Origin: Limnohabitans sp. Rim8 | GTDB lineage: Bacteria; Pseudomonadota; Gammaproteobacteria; Burkholderiales; Burkholderiaceae_C | Length of the DNA: 64,000 nucleotides | Reading direction: 5' to 3' | Assembly (NCBI GenBank): GCA_945901045.1 | Contig: CAMDKK010000006.1 | Span: 45,846 to 109,845, forward strand | Part shown: positions 20,610-29,881 of the stretch, one piece after another | How the letters are laid out: each line of letters opens with the position of its first letter | Position numbering within the stretch: the first letter of the stretch is position 1 | Made by a program: the position numbers and the translations under genes | The notes under the pieces: model-generated | Told to the model about the DNA's origin: nothing | The model's input: only the letters and a program-made list of their open reading frames with translations | Databases searched by the model: none

Positions 20610-21803
20610 TTAAATTTTCAGCACATGCTCTTGGCAAAGCGACTGAATGTCGGTTTCGGAGTAGCCGAGTTCTTGCAAAATTTCACGCCCATGCTCTCCC
20701 AAATGCGCGGCAATACGAGCTTGCGTTAAACGCTTACCGTCAAACAGGGCGGGATGTTGGGGTAGCCTGACCTTTCCCAGTTTGCCGTGTTCAAATTCAA
20801 CCAGGGAGTTGCTTTGTATGACTTGTGAATCAGTCAGTACATCCTCGCGCTCGTTGATGCGGCCAATGGGCGAGCTCTGCTGCCGGAAATTTTCAATCAG
20901 TTCCTGCGTGGTGAAACTGGCCATAAGAGGTTCAATCAATTCACGTAACTCTTTGCCATGACGACTTCGCAGAGGCAAGGTGGCAAAGCGCGGGTCATCG
21001 GCTATGTCTTCCCTGCCCAAAGCTTTGCATTGACCGCGAAACTCGGAGGGCTGGGGGCACATGCTGGCCACAAAACCATCCAATGTTTTGAACGGTTTTT
21101 GATTGATGCCAAACTCAGGGAAGGTCGCAGGGGGCTCATCCATGAACACATGGTTGTACATGGCATCAGGCCATTGGAAGGCCAAGCTGGCATCCAACAT
21201 CGACAAATCGATGCGTCTTCCTTTGCCATCTCGTTCGCGTGCAAACAAGGCGCTCACAATCGCTTGTGATGCAGTTAATGCGGTTAATTTGTCACACACC
21301 GCCGTTGCTAACACGGTGGGTTGACCATTGATGGGGTTTCTTTGCGTCGCAGCCACGCCAGCCACCGCTTGAATGACAGCGTCATAAGCTTTGTCGTTGC
21401 GGGCGTCCCCCTGTGTGCCAAAACCGGTGATCGACATGCGAATCAAGCGTGGATTGATCGCGACGAGCGCGTCGTCGTCCAATCCCAATCGTGCCATGAC
21501 ACCGGGTCGAAAGTTGTTGATGACAACATCGGCCTTGACCAGCAACTTAACCAAGATTTCTTTGGCCTGCGGTGATTTCAGATCCATGGCGAGGGATTTT
21601 TTGCCACGATTGGTGGCAATGTACATGGCGGACAGATCGCCCTTTGCAGGTCCGATCAGTCGGCAGGTGTCACCTTCCAGAGACTCCACCTTGATGACTT
21701 TTGCACCTTGGTCAGCCAGCATGGAAGCCGCCAAGGGGCCAGAAAGTACGGTGCTGAGATCGACGACGCGAATGCCTTCAAGTGGGGGAGCAGAGTAGGT
21801 CAA
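20610..21803 (-). CDS. CaiB/BaiF family CoA-transferase (class III)
   Basis: The 397-residue protein begins PPLEGIRVVDLSTVLSGPLAASMLADQGAKVIKVE, the family signature, and continues GDTCRLIGP, NRGKKSLAMDLKSP and a likely catalytic Asp in LSMLDASLAF. Class III enzymes move CoA between carboxylic acids through an aspartyl-CoA thioester and act as intertwined dimers. The gene lies 13 bases after a LivJ-like receptor gene, so uptake and CoA activation of one substrate may be linked. Confidence 0.93.
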   Translation of the reverse strand: MTYSAPPLEGIRVVDLSTVLSGPLAASMLADQGAKVIKVESLEGDTCRLIGPAKGDLSAMYIATNRGKKSLAMDLKSPQAKEILVKLLVKADVVINNFRPGVMARLGLDDDALVAINPRLIRMSITGFGTQGDARNDKAYDAVIQAVAGVAATQRNPINGQPTVLATAVCDKLTALTASQAIVSALFARERDGKGRRIDLSMLDASLAFQWPDAMYNHVFMDEPPATFPEFGINQKPFKTLDGFVASMCPQPSEFRGQCKALGREDIADDPRFATLPLRSRHGKELRELIEPLMASFTTQELIENFRQQSSPIGRINEREDVLTDSQVIQSNSLVEFEHGKLGKVRLPQHPALFDGKRLTQARIAAHLGEHGREILQELGYSETDIQSLCQEHVLKI

Positions 21804-21816
21804 AGTTGGTTCCTGA

Positions 21817-23037
21817 TTATCTTAAATTAAAAGTGTCGCCAAAGGGAACCCAGGATTGGCCGTTGAATCGTTGCAAACGGGTGGCCCCATAGAGCTCGTA
21901 GTCTTTCGCGCCGGTAGTTATGGAAACACCGGGCAGCATGAGGTTACTGCTGTATTCCTTGAGGCTCAACATTTGTTTCAATACATTTTCGCGCGTGAGG
22001 TCATCGCCACATTGGCGAAGTACGTCGACCATCAATCGCGTCAAGGTAATGCCTGTTAAATTTAAAGACTCATTGCTGTCCAAGGAGGGAGCCCAGCGTT
22101 TCATGAACTCTTTGTACTCTTTCATTCCCGCATCATCACGCCATTGTGGATCGAGAGGATTTTTTTGATTCGCAATCGTGACGGCACCTATCGAATTTTC
22201 CAGGCCAGCAGGCTGAAGAATGGAGGCAATCGAGGAAGACCCCAAAGGAAGGTAAATTTGAGGCTTCCAGCCCAATTCAGAGGCTTTACGAATGGATTGG
22301 CTGGTGAACTTTCCATTTGAAAAACTCATAAACACATTAGCACCCGATGCTTTGAGCATGATCATTTGAGAGTCCACTGTCGGGTCGGTTGACTCATAGG
22401 TCGCCTGGGCAACGATCATGGTGGAGGCTTTGTCACCCAAAGTAGAGCGTATGCCTTTCAAAAAGTCACGACCAAATTCATCGTTCTGGCTGAGAATCGC
22501 AATTTTCGGGTCTTTCACATTGGACAACATGTGTTTGACATAGACGCGTGCTTCTGCTTCGTATAAAAACATGCCGCTGAGAGTCCAGGGGAAATTGGTC
22601 GGATCATTCCATTTGTTCGCTCCGGAAAGTATCAGCAGCTGAGGAATCTTTTTCTGATTGAGGTATTTGTGAACGACTTGATTGGTTGCCGTACCGACTG
22701 AACTGAAAAGGAAAAGTACTTCGTCGCTTTCAACAAGGCGGCGGGTCTGTTCCATGGTTTTTACAGGGCTGTACCCGTCATCCAGGGAAATGAGTTTTAT
22801 TTTTCGTCCATTGACGCCACCTTGTGCATTGACCATCTCCAGGTAGGCGGCGGAGACTTTCCCCACATTACCCAGCATGGACACAGGCCCCGAATAAGGA
22901 AGGGTTTGGCCGATACGAATTTCAGTGTCATTGGCTCCTGGATCGTACTTTTTCTGAGCGGTTGCAAGACTCATACAAAAACACAAGGCAATCGAGATGG
23001 ATACCAACTTGAGCCACACAAAACCTTGTCTTTGCAT
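21817..23037 (-). CDS. LivJ-type ABC transporter substrate-binding protein (orphan)
   Basis: The 406-residue protein has a signal peptide (ending near SLATA) and the type I periplasmic-binding fold of branched-chain amino acid receptors: TEIRIGQTLPYSGPVSMLGN, AYLEMVNAQGGVNGRKI, SLDDGYSPVKTMEQTRRLVE and ILSQNDEFGRDFLKG. No permease or ATPase gene is adjacent; the only Liv permease set in the window lies about 12 kb away. It precedes the CoA-transferase by 13 bases and is divergent from a GST gene. Many such receptors in these bacteria bind aromatic acids. Confidence 0.9.
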   Translation of the reverse strand: MQRQGFVWLKLVSISIALCFCMSLATAQKKYDPGANDTEIRIGQTLPYSGPVSMLGNVGKVSAAYLEMVNAQGGVNGRKIKLISLDDGYSPVKTMEQTRRLVESDEVLFLFSSVGTATNQVVHKYLNQKKIPQLLILSGANKWNDPTNFPWTLSGMFLYEAEARVYVKHMLSNVKDPKIAILSQNDEFGRDFLKGIRSTLGDKASTMIVAQATYESTDPTVDSQMIMLKASGANVFMSFSNGKFTSQSIRKASELGWKPQIYLPLGSSSIASILQPAGLENSIGAVTIANQKNPLDPQWRDDAGMKEYKEFMKRWAPSLDSNESLNLTGITLTRLMVDVLRQCGDDLTRENVLKQMLSLKEYSSNLMLPGVSITTGAKDYELYGATRLQRFNGQSWVPFGDTFNLR

Positions 23038-23255
23038 AAACGACCTTTCAATGGGATTTCGATAGTGGTCAACAGTAACTATTTTTCAAATTAACATATG
23101 CGAAGCCTATTTCCTAGAGGGTTTCTATTCGGGAAGCCCTGAATAAATAACCCAATTTGGGCCATGCGCAATTGGCACAGCTTTTAGAACTCTGTTTGTT
23201 TTGGTATTTTTTTAAAACTGAAAGTCTTGCACAATGCATGATTTGAGGAATGCAA

Positions 23256-23885
23256 ATGCCTATTCAATTCTTTGCTTTTGATACCCCGAACGGCCGCAAA
23301 ATCAGTGTGGCTCTGGAGGAAATGAATCTGCCCTACGAAGTTCAGGTGGTGGATATCACCGCAGGTGAACAATTAGAGCCGGCTTTCCTCCGCATCAGCC
23401 CGAACAATAAAATCCCGGCCATCGTTGACCCTGATGGCCCAGACGGTCAACCTATCAGCGTATTTGAGTCGGGAGCCATCTTGCTTTACCTGGCTGAAAA
23501 ATCGGGGCGATTTTTACCCACTGATGTTCGCGGACGGGTCGCCGTGCTGGAATGGCTGATGTTCCAGATGAGCAATTTTGGCCCCGCACCGGGTCAGGTG
23601 CACCACTTCGTTGCCTTGGCGTCTGAGGAAGATAAGCGTTATGGCTTAAACCGATTCATGGCTGAAACGCGTCGTCTTTATGGTGTGATGGACCGCAGGC
23701 TTGCTGAGCATTCGTATTTTGCTGGCGATCTTTCTGTCGCTGATTTTGCTGTTCTCGGTTGGGTGTGGCGTCACCCTCGGCACCAAGTCGATTTGAAGGA
23801 CTTTCCCCATGTGCTTCGGTGGTACGAGACCTTGATGGCACGGCCCGCAGTGATGCGGGGTTTTGCCGTTGCGCTTCGCCGCTGA
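23256..23885 (+). CDS. Glutathione S-transferase family protein
   Basis: The 209-residue protein has an N-terminal thioredoxin-like domain (FFAFDTPNGRKISVALEEM, then SPNNKIPAIVDPDGP and the FESGAILLYLAE glutathione site) and an all-helical C-terminal domain containing LSVADFAVLGWVWRH. TPNGRKIS in place of the usual Ser/Cys motif resembles the YfcG/YghU disulfide-reductase branch. The ATG at 23256 is 7 bases after GAGG and is preferred over the ATG at 23250. It is followed after 55 bases by a quinone reductase gene. Confidence 0.92.
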   Translation: MPIQFFAFDTPNGRKISVALEEMNLPYEVQVVDITAGEQLEPAFLRISPNNKIPAIVDPDGPDGQPISVFESGAILLYLAEKSGRFLPTDVRGRVAVLEWLMFQMSNFGPAPGQVHHFVALASEEDKRYGLNRFMAETRRLYGVMDRRLAEHSYFAGDLSVADFAVLGWVWRHPRHQVDLKDFPHVLRWYETLMARPAVMRGFAVALRR

Positions 23886-23940
23886 AGGCTCGAAAATTCG
23901 GGTCTTTGTGCGTTCCCTTAATGAATCTGAAGGAATTGAG

Positions 23941-24918
23941 ATGATGAAAGCAGCCACAGTCGGTTTGCAAGGATTGGTTTTTATGGACATCCCTGTCCCT
24001 GAAGTTGGGCCGCATGAGGTGCGGGTCAAGGTGCAAGCCGCAGCGCTCAACCGAGCCGATTTGGCGGTATTGGCTGGCAACCGTCATGGCACGGTTGGTG
24101 GCGCCGGAACGGTCATGGGCATGGAGTGGGCTGGCGTGGTCGATGCTGTGGGTAGCCATGTTGACGGCTTCAAAGCAGGCGAACGCGTGATGGGCTCGGG
24201 GCAGGGCGCCATGGCCGAATTCACAGTGGTTGATCAAGGCCGCGTGATGCCCTTACCCGTCGCCACATGGGCTGCAACGCAAGCTGCTTGTTACCCCATG
24301 GCTCTGAACACCATGCACGATGCAGTCATTACGAATGGTGGTTTACAGGCGGGTCAAAGCGTGATGATTCAGGGTGCATCCACAGGTGTGGGCTTGATGG
24401 GACTTCACATTGCACATTGGTGTGGCGCGTCTGTGGTGGTGGGGTCATCAACGCAAGCATTCAAACGCGAGCGACTGGCCGATTACGGCGCCACACTGGC
24501 TGTTGACAATAACGATCCGCAGTGGGTTGAGCAAGTCTTGGCCGCCACGCAAGGCAGAGGTGTGGACTTGATTGTGGATCAACTGTCTGGCCGGGTGGCG
24601 AATCAAAATCTGGCGGCTACAGCCGTTTTGGGCCGTATCGTGAATGTGGGGCGGTTAGCTGGAAACCATTTTGATTTTGATTTTGACTTGCATGCACTGC
24701 GAAGAATTCAATACATCGGGGTGACGTTTCGAACCCGCACCAAAGCTGAAGTTGCGGCGATTACGGCCGCCATGATGAAAGATCTGTGGCCTGCTCTTGC
24801 GGCGGGTGGCTTTGAGATGCCGATAGACAAAATCTTTGGATTCAGTGAACTGGCGCAGGCCTACGATCATATGAAGTCCAATCAACATTTTGGCAAAATC
24901 ATTGTGCAGATGGACTGA
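23941..24918 (+). CDS. Zinc-independent quinone oxidoreductase-like MDR protein
   Basis: The 325-residue product starts MMKAATVGLQGLVFMDIPVP and contains AAALNRADLAVLAG, the nucleotide-binding SVMIQGASTGVGLMGLHIA and DLIVDQLSG. No structural or catalytic zinc cysteines are visible, consistent with NADPH:quinone or enoyl reductases. The ATG at 23941 follows a GAAGGA ribosome site; an upstream frame overlapping the GST gene is not needed. It is probably co-transcribed with GST and with the following secreted protein gene, 7 bases downstream. Confidence 0.9.
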   Translation: MMKAATVGLQGLVFMDIPVPEVGPHEVRVKVQAAALNRADLAVLAGNRHGTVGGAGTVMGMEWAGVVDAVGSHVDGFKAGERVMGSGQGAMAEFTVVDQGRVMPLPVATWAATQAACYPMALNTMHDAVITNGGLQAGQSVMIQGASTGVGLMGLHIAHWCGASVVVGSSTQAFKRERLADYGATLAVDNNDPQWVEQVLAATQGRGVDLIVDQLSGRVANQNLAATAVLGRIVNVGRLAGNHFDFDFDLHALRRIQYIGVTFRTRTKAEVAAITAAMMKDLWPALAAGGFEMPIDKIFGFSELAQAYDHMKSNQHFGKIIVQMD

Positions 24919-24925
24919 TGCTTTT

Positions 24926-25741
24926 ATGAACAATTTTTTAAAATATGCGCTTTGCATCTTGGTGGGTTGGGGCTGGCTCGCGGGTCCGGTGATTGCCCAG
25001 ACCCAGACACCTGAGACTTTTCGAGCCTTGTTGGCTGGTGCACATCGTTCTCCCGCTAATGTGGTTCGCGACCCTTACCGACATCCCGCCGAAACGATGG
25101 CCTTTTTTGGTATTCAAGCCAACAGCACCGTGGTGGAAATTTTGCCCGGCAGTGGCGGCTACTACATGGAAATTTTGGCGCCATGGCTTAAGGACAAGGG
25201 TTTGTATATTGCCGCCAACCGTGACGGCTCTTTGCCGCAATACATTCCAGACCATCAAAAGCTATTGAAACGCTTGTCCGATGAGGCTGCCTTGTATGGC
25301 CAAGTGCAGGTGACTTCATTCCGTGCTGACCGCCATGCCATAGCACCAGCGGGCACGGCCGACGCGGTGATCAGCTTTCGTAATCTGCACAACTGGCTGC
25401 TGGACGGCGAACTTGACGCCTCGTTAAGCGCATTCCACAAGGCCTTGAAAACGGGCGGCATATTGGGTATCGTGGACCACCGAGGCCGCACCGATCAAAC
25501 TCAGCCACAGCAGATCGCCTCAGGATATGTGCGGGAAGATGTGGCCATAGCGCTCATCGAAAAGGCGGGCTTTCAGCTGCAAGCTCGATCTGAAGTCAAT
25601 GCCAATCCGCTGGACACCAAGGATCACCCAGAGGGCGTGTGGACGCTGCCGCCCACCTACAGACTCAAAGAAAAAGACCGCGCCAAATATGCAGCGATGG
25701 GTGAGAGTGACCGATTTACGCTGCGCTTTGTGAAGCGGTGA
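24926..25741 (+). CDS. Secreted methyltransferase-like protein
   Basis: The 271-residue product starts with a clear signal peptide (MNNFLKYALCILVGWGW to AQTQ). The mature part resembles class I methyltransferases: FRALLAGAHRSPANVVRDPYRHP, a motif I-like VVEILPGSGGYYMEIL, DAVISFRNLHNWL and GGILGIVDHRGR. Related proteins are catalogued as predicted methyltransferases with signal peptides. S-adenosylmethionine is not known to be available in the periplasm, so the fold may have another job. The ATG at 24926 directly starts the signal peptide. Confidence 0.75.
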   Translation: MNNFLKYALCILVGWGWLAGPVIAQTQTPETFRALLAGAHRSPANVVRDPYRHPAETMAFFGIQANSTVVEILPGSGGYYMEILAPWLKDKGLYIAANRDGSLPQYIPDHQKLLKRLSDEAALYGQVQVTSFRADRHAIAPAGTADAVISFRNLHNWLLDGELDASLSAFHKALKTGGILGIVDHRGRTDQTQPQQIASGYVREDVAIALIEKAGFQLQARSEVNANPLDTKDHPEGVWTLPPTYRLKEKDRAKYAAMGESDRFTLRFVKR

Positions 25742-25844
25742 GTCTCATGCCCGTGGTATCCCGCGCATCCTGCGACGCCACTCCTATCAACGTCCGCGCC
25801 AACCGTTGAAACTGGAGGCGCAGCATGAGGCGATAGCAAGCGAT

Positions 25845-25886
25845 GTTTGATCACCCCATAATTCTTCGCTGCAAATGTGATCAAAC
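25845..25886. repeat. Perfect 10-bp inverted repeat between convergent genes
   Basis: GTTTGATCAC at 25845-25854 is the exact reverse complement of GTGATCAAAC at 25877-25886, with 22 bases between. It lies in the 180-base gap between the methyltransferase-like gene and the aldolase gene. No U-tract follows either arm, so it is not a standard terminator; the TGATCA core might be bound by a protein. No coding sequence is seen in the gap. Confidence 0.5.
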
Positions 25887-25921
25887 GGGCCGGCATGCCC
25901 TTGTTGGATCGAACCCTCAAT

Positions 25922-26710
25922 TCAGTCCCTGAAACTGGGGTCCATTCGATCGAGCATCCTCAGCAGTCCGGGCCATTCCATCACGCCAAAGGGACGGCGT
26001 GTCTGGGGTTGATAGTTCATGAAGGTCTCGTCCAGAACCTGCTGGCTTACCGGCTGCAAAGGGGTGTTGCAGGCCATGGCTGCCAGTTGCGCGCGGCAGG
26101 ACAACTCCATCCGGTGCATCCAATTAAAAGCCTCGCCAACCGAGCGGCCGCAGGTCAGCAGACCATGATTACGCAAGACCATGGCGTCGGTGGTGCCCAA
26201 ATCTCGTACCAAAATTTCTTGCTCTGCCATGTCCAGCACCACGCCCATGTAGTCGTGGTAGCTTACATTGAGAAAGCGCATGGCGGTTTGGTTGATCGGC
26301 AGCATGCCACAGGCCAGAGAGGAGACCGCCAACCCCGCTGCTGTATGTGTGTGAATAATGCAATTGACTTCGGGCCGGGCTTTGTGGACAGCACTGTGCA
26401 GAATAAATCCAGGTTTATTCAGACCGTAATTCAAGTCACCAAAGTCGGGCTTGTAGAGCACCTCGCCATCATGGTCAATTTTGACAAGGCAAGAGGCCGT
26501 CATCTCTTCGTACATCATGCCGTAGGGGTTCGTCAAAAAGGCATGTTCTTGACCGGGCACGCGCAAGGTGATGTGGTTGGCCATCATGTCCGACATGCCA
26601 TAGTGGGCTGTGAGGCGGTAGCAAGCTGCCAAATCAACACGTGCCTGCCACTCTTGCGGTGTGACTTCAGTTTTCAGGCAGGGTAATTGCAAACGACCCG
26701 AATGGTTCAT
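25922..26710 (-). CDS. Class II aldolase/adducin domain protein
   Basis: The 262-residue protein carries the zinc motif of class II aldolases, IIHTHTAAGLAVSS, with a further metal ligand in LRNHGLLTCG. The early ACYRLTAHYGMSDMMANHIT matches the phosphate/substrate loop region of this family. Members include L-fuculose-phosphate aldolase and several aromatic-pathway decarboxylases. The start at 26710 is 12 bases downstream of the D-2-hydroxyacid dehydrogenase gene, and it is the last gene of the TauD-headed operon. Confidence 0.9.
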   Translation of the reverse strand: MNHSGRLQLPCLKTEVTPQEWQARVDLAACYRLTAHYGMSDMMANHITLRVPGQEHAFLTNPYGMMYEEMTASCLVKIDHDGEVLYKPDFGDLNYGLNKPGFILHSAVHKARPEVNCIIHTHTAAGLAVSSLACGMLPINQTAMRFLNVSYHDYMGVVLDMAEQEILVRDLGTTDAMVLRNHGLLTCGRSVGEAFNWMHRMELSCRAQLAAMACNTPLQPVSQQVLDETFMNYQPQTRRPFGVMEWPGLLRMLDRMDPSFRD

Positions 26711-26722
26711 GGTGATTCCTCT

Positions 26723-27736
26723 TTAGGATGGCTGCCACTCGTTGAGCAAGGGCTGCCCACAGAGGTAGTTGTTTAAATTGTGCATGAAAAGCTGCGCGAC
26801 CTTTTCAGCATGCCCTGTGAAATGGCCTGCGGTATGAGGGCTGATCATCACATGCGGCATGCGCCACAGTGGAGAGTCGGTCTCAAGAGGTTCTGTTGCA
26901 AAGACATCCAGGAAAGCACCTCCTAAGTGTGAATGCAAAGCTTCAATCAAATCGTTTTGAATTACCACCTGCCCACGTGCCACATTGATCAGGAAAGATC
27001 CTTGAGGAAGTTGAGACAAAAAAGCCGCATCGATCAAGCCTTGCGTTTGAGTCGTCAGTGGGCAAGCGAGCACCACGTAATGCGTTTGAGGAATGGCGTG
27101 TCGCATAGTTTCAAAGTCCAGAACCAGATTGAATCCTTCCGCAGTCCTTTGTTTTGTTGTGTCATGCGTAACGCCCACCACATGCATGTCCATGGCTGAA
27201 AGGATGCGGGCAATTTTTTGGCCTATGGGGCCCATGCCAATCACCAGAGCTGTTTGGCCTGCGAGGTCGTGCAAATCCAGATGCGACATCATGGGTGCCC
27301 ATCGAATGTCTTGTTGTGCTTTCAAAACCGCCGGGAACTTTCTCCCCAAAGCGATGAGTGCCCCTACTGCTGTATGGGCCACAGGATTGGCGTTGATACC
27401 TGATGAGTTTGTGATTCTGACGCCGCGCTCATGCAGTTCGGTAAAAATAGGCCTGTCTGTGCCTGATGCATGGTTGTGTACCCATTGCAAACCCATCGCT
27501 CTGCGAAGTGCCACATAGTAGTTGGCCAGATCAGGCAAGATGTTCGTTTTGGTTGAGTTGCCGGTCACATCGCGCGAGATGAATGCCATGTCAATCAGGG
27601 CGTGCGCAGCAGCCGAGTCGCTCGGCAAGACCCAATTGATTTCAGCAGGTCTTGAGGTTGTGGATGCCACCTGAGCGAAGCGTTCGCGGTAGCGACTGAG
27701 TGCATCAGCCGAGACCAATAAATGCAATCGCCTCAC
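26723..27736 (-). CDS. D-2-hydroxyacid dehydrogenase (NAD-binding)
   Basis: The 337-residue protein has the NAD motif ALVIGMGPIGQKIARIL, the substrate-arginine region INVARGQVVIQNDLIEAL, the catalytic Glu in VFATEPLETDSPLW, and the His in MISPHTAGHF. The family reduces 2-keto acids to D-2-hydroxy acids or the reverse. I choose the GTG at 27736, which overlaps the stop of the upstream Bug gene as GTGA and follows GGAG; an upstream GTG at 27775 would need a 43-base overlap. This implies translational coupling of receptor and enzyme. Confidence 0.88.
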   Translation of the reverse strand: MRRLHLLVSADALSRYRERFAQVASTTSRPAEINWVLPSDSAAAHALIDMAFISRDVTGNSTKTNILPDLANYYVALRRAMGLQWVHNHASGTDRPIFTELHERGVRITNSSGINANPVAHTAVGALIALGRKFPAVLKAQQDIRWAPMMSHLDLHDLAGQTALVIGMGPIGQKIARILSAMDMHVVGVTHDTTKQRTAEGFNLVLDFETMRHAIPQTHYVVLACPLTTQTQGLIDAAFLSQLPQGSFLINVARGQVVIQNDLIEALHSHLGGAFLDVFATEPLETDSPLWRMPHVMISPHTAGHFTGHAEKVAQLFMHNLNNYLCGQPLLNEWQPS

Positions 27737-28737
27737 TCGGGTTTGGCTCCAGAGGATTTGACAATGGGTGCCCACGTTTCGAATTCATTGCGTGTGAATT
27801 GGGTAAATTCTTGAACCGACATGGGGATGGGTTCTGCCCCTTGTGCAACCAATCTAGCCTTGATTTGGGGGTCGTCCAAAATACTGACAACCTCTTGGTT
27901 CAATTTTTGCACAATGGCCATGGGGGTCTGTTTGGGCGCAAACATGCCAAACCAAGATCCGGTGGCCATGTCAATACCCAGTTCGCGCAAAGTGGCGACA
28001 TCGGGCAAACCACGTGATCGAATTTTGGTTGAAATGGCCAAAGGCTTGAGTTGCCCGGCTTTGATCAATTGCATGACCGACGGCACGGTGGCGAACATGT
28101 ACTGCAGCCGTCCCGCTACCAAATCGCGCGTGGCTTCAGCACCCTTGTAGGGGATATGTGTCGCATTGATGTTGGTGCGCAGACTGTACAAATAACCCGT
28201 CATGTGAGCGGCCGTACCGATGCCCGTAGAACCATAGTTTATGTTTCCTGCATTGGCTTTGGCGTAAGCCATGAATTCCGCCATGGTGTTGATGCCCATG
28301 GTCGTTGGAACCACCAAAACAGTGGGTACCTCGGCGATCAACGCGACAGGTTGCAATTCTGTTTGAGGATTGACGTTCAAGCTTTTGAACAAGGTGGGGT
28401 TGATGGCAATCGGTCCAAATGAATTGACCAATAGGGTGTAGCCGTCAGGTGCTGCGCGGCCAACGACCTCGGTCCCCAAATTGCCGGCAGCACCGGCTTT
28501 ATTTTCGACCACCACGGGCACTTTCCAGCGCTGTGTCAATTGGTTGGCCACTTCGCGGGCCAGAATGTCTGTGGTTCCACCGGCGGTGAATGACACGACA
28601 AATTTGATGGGTTTGTCTGGATAGGTTTGTGCCAGACTGGTGCCAGGCATCGTCCAATTGAGCAGCAAAATGAACAGGCCCCACTGGGCATGTCGCCAAA
28701 ACGATTTTGAGGGGCTTTGCGTATGACACAATTTCAT
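27733..28737 (-). CDS. Bug/TctC family periplasmic solute-binding protein
   Basis: The 334-residue product begins with a signal peptide (MKLCHTQSPSKSFW to TSLAQ). Bug motifs follow: TYPDKPIKFVVSFTAGGTTD, VENKAGAAGNLGTEVVGRA, APDGYTLLVN and HIPYKGAEATRDLVAGR. The ATG at 28737 follows AGGTAACC and replaces longer upstream reads. It is the second of two Bug genes in one operon, here coupled by a 4-base overlap to the dehydrogenase gene. The pair of receptors may bind related acids. Confidence 0.92.
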   Translation of the reverse strand: MKLCHTQSPSKSFWRHAQWGLFILLLNWTMPGTSLAQTYPDKPIKFVVSFTAGGTTDILAREVANQLTQRWKVPVVVENKAGAAGNLGTEVVGRAAPDGYTLLVNSFGPIAINPTLFKSLNVNPQTELQPVALIAEVPTVLVVPTTMGINTMAEFMAYAKANAGNINYGSTGIGTAAHMTGYLYSLRTNINATHIPYKGAEATRDLVAGRLQYMFATVPSVMQLIKAGQLKPLAISTKIRSRGLPDVATLRELGIDMATGSWFGMFAPKQTPMAIVQKLNQEVVSILDDPQIKARLVAQGAEPIPMSVQEFTQFTRNEFETWAPIVKSSGAKPE

Positions 28738-28883
28738 GATGAGGTTACCTGCGGTTGAGAGGGCGCTTGAGCGCCTTGTATTTTGGCGGCAATTGAACTT
28801 GAATTGAAGTGGTGTTAGCCCCCGGTATCTTCGCAAGACTTCGCGGATTTGGTGCAGCTGTAACAAAGATTAGCGACCGTTTT

Positions 28884-29879
28884 TCAAAACAACCGACCTA
28901 ACAATTTTGCCGCGTTGCCATGCAGTATCAAGGTTTGATCATCCACGCTAAGTTGGGATTTCTCAATGCCTGCAATGGTTCTGGCTGCATCAAAGATGGG
29001 GCAATCGGTACCTAGCACAACCCGGTCTGCACCGAACACGGCCACGGCTTGTTCCAAAGCCCGTGAACCCAGTGACGCGCAGTCCACCCAGACAACGCGA
29101 GCCCGGGTTGAGGGCAAGGCGCGAGATGGGTCCCGCAAGGCCAGCATGTGGTCCATGCGTTCGACCACGGCTGGAAAGGTACCGCCTAGGTTGGCCACCT
29201 GAACGGTTATGTTGCGCCATGGGATTAAAAAATCAGATAACAACAACGTCACCATGGCTTCACCTACTTCGTGCTGAACGGCTAGAGCACGTCTTGCAAG
29301 GTCATGGTCAGGGGGTGCATCCGGCAGGGGACCACTGTCAGGCATGCGCCCTGGGTGAACAAAAAAGTGGGCGCCCAGCGATTCGGCTTCTTTAAAAATG
29401 GGTTTAAGGCGAGCAGCGGTGGCTTCGTTGCGAAAGGCGTCTACCGGCAAAATTGCGCCTAGCAAACCCAATTCAAGTCGTGCTCGGCGCAGTTCGGCCA
29501 CTGAAGCGTCCATGCTGGCCAATGGCAGCGCTGCAAGCCCGCAAAATTGGTCTGGATGTGCTTTACACAACTCTGCGCAAGCATCATTGAAGGCGCTCAC
29601 CAGTGGCATCGCTTGGTCAAACGGTAAGCTGTCGATGCCAAATAATCCAGGCAATGACAACATTTGCCTAGACACCCCCAGCCCCATCATCTGCTTAAGT
29701 CGAAGGGAAGCATCGGTGTGACCATCGTTGAAGTTCAAAGTGCCGATGGGCATGACTAAACGCTCCGTGCTGTCTGGCAGCGTTTCAATGCGTGGCACAT
29801 TGCCATGGCGTTGGCGCAACGCATTGGCCACCACAGGCGGCACCCAATGCGCGTGCATATCGATCGCATTCCTCACCAT
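28884..29879 (-). CDS. Amidohydrolase-family protein (ACMSD-like superfamily)
   Basis: The 331-residue protein opens with the metal motif AIDMHAHWVPP. It also has HFFVHPGRMPD, VQVANLGGTFPAVVERMDHM and the C-terminal VVLGTDCPIFDA. This corresponds to the Amidohydrolase_2 decarboxylase/hydrolase group. The usual HAGG site is NLGG here, so one conserved histidine is not seen in its expected place. The ATG at 29879 is used; a GTG at 29885 would overlap the stop of the upstream Bug gene. It lies between two Bug genes on the same strand. Confidence 0.82.
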   Translation of the reverse strand: MVRNAIDMHAHWVPPVVANALRQRHGNVPRIETLPDSTERLVMPIGTLNFNDGHTDASLRLKQMMGLGVSRQMLSLPGLFGIDSLPFDQAMPLVSAFNDACAELCKAHPDQFCGLAALPLASMDASVAELRRARLELGLLGAILPVDAFRNEATAARLKPIFKEAESLGAHFFVHPGRMPDSGPLPDAPPDHDLARRALAVQHEVGEAMVTLLLSDFLIPWRNITVQVANLGGTFPAVVERMDHMLALRDPSRALPSTRARVVWVDCASLGSRALEQAVAVFGADRVVLGTDCPIFDAARTIAGIEKSQLSVDDQTLILHGNAAKLLGRLF

Positions 29880-29881
29880 GA

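Noticed and set aside
25657-25920. An 87-codon minus-strand open frame between convergent genes
   Set aside because: It overlaps the 3' end of the methyltransferase-like gene and spans the inverted repeat; no ribosome site or family similarity.
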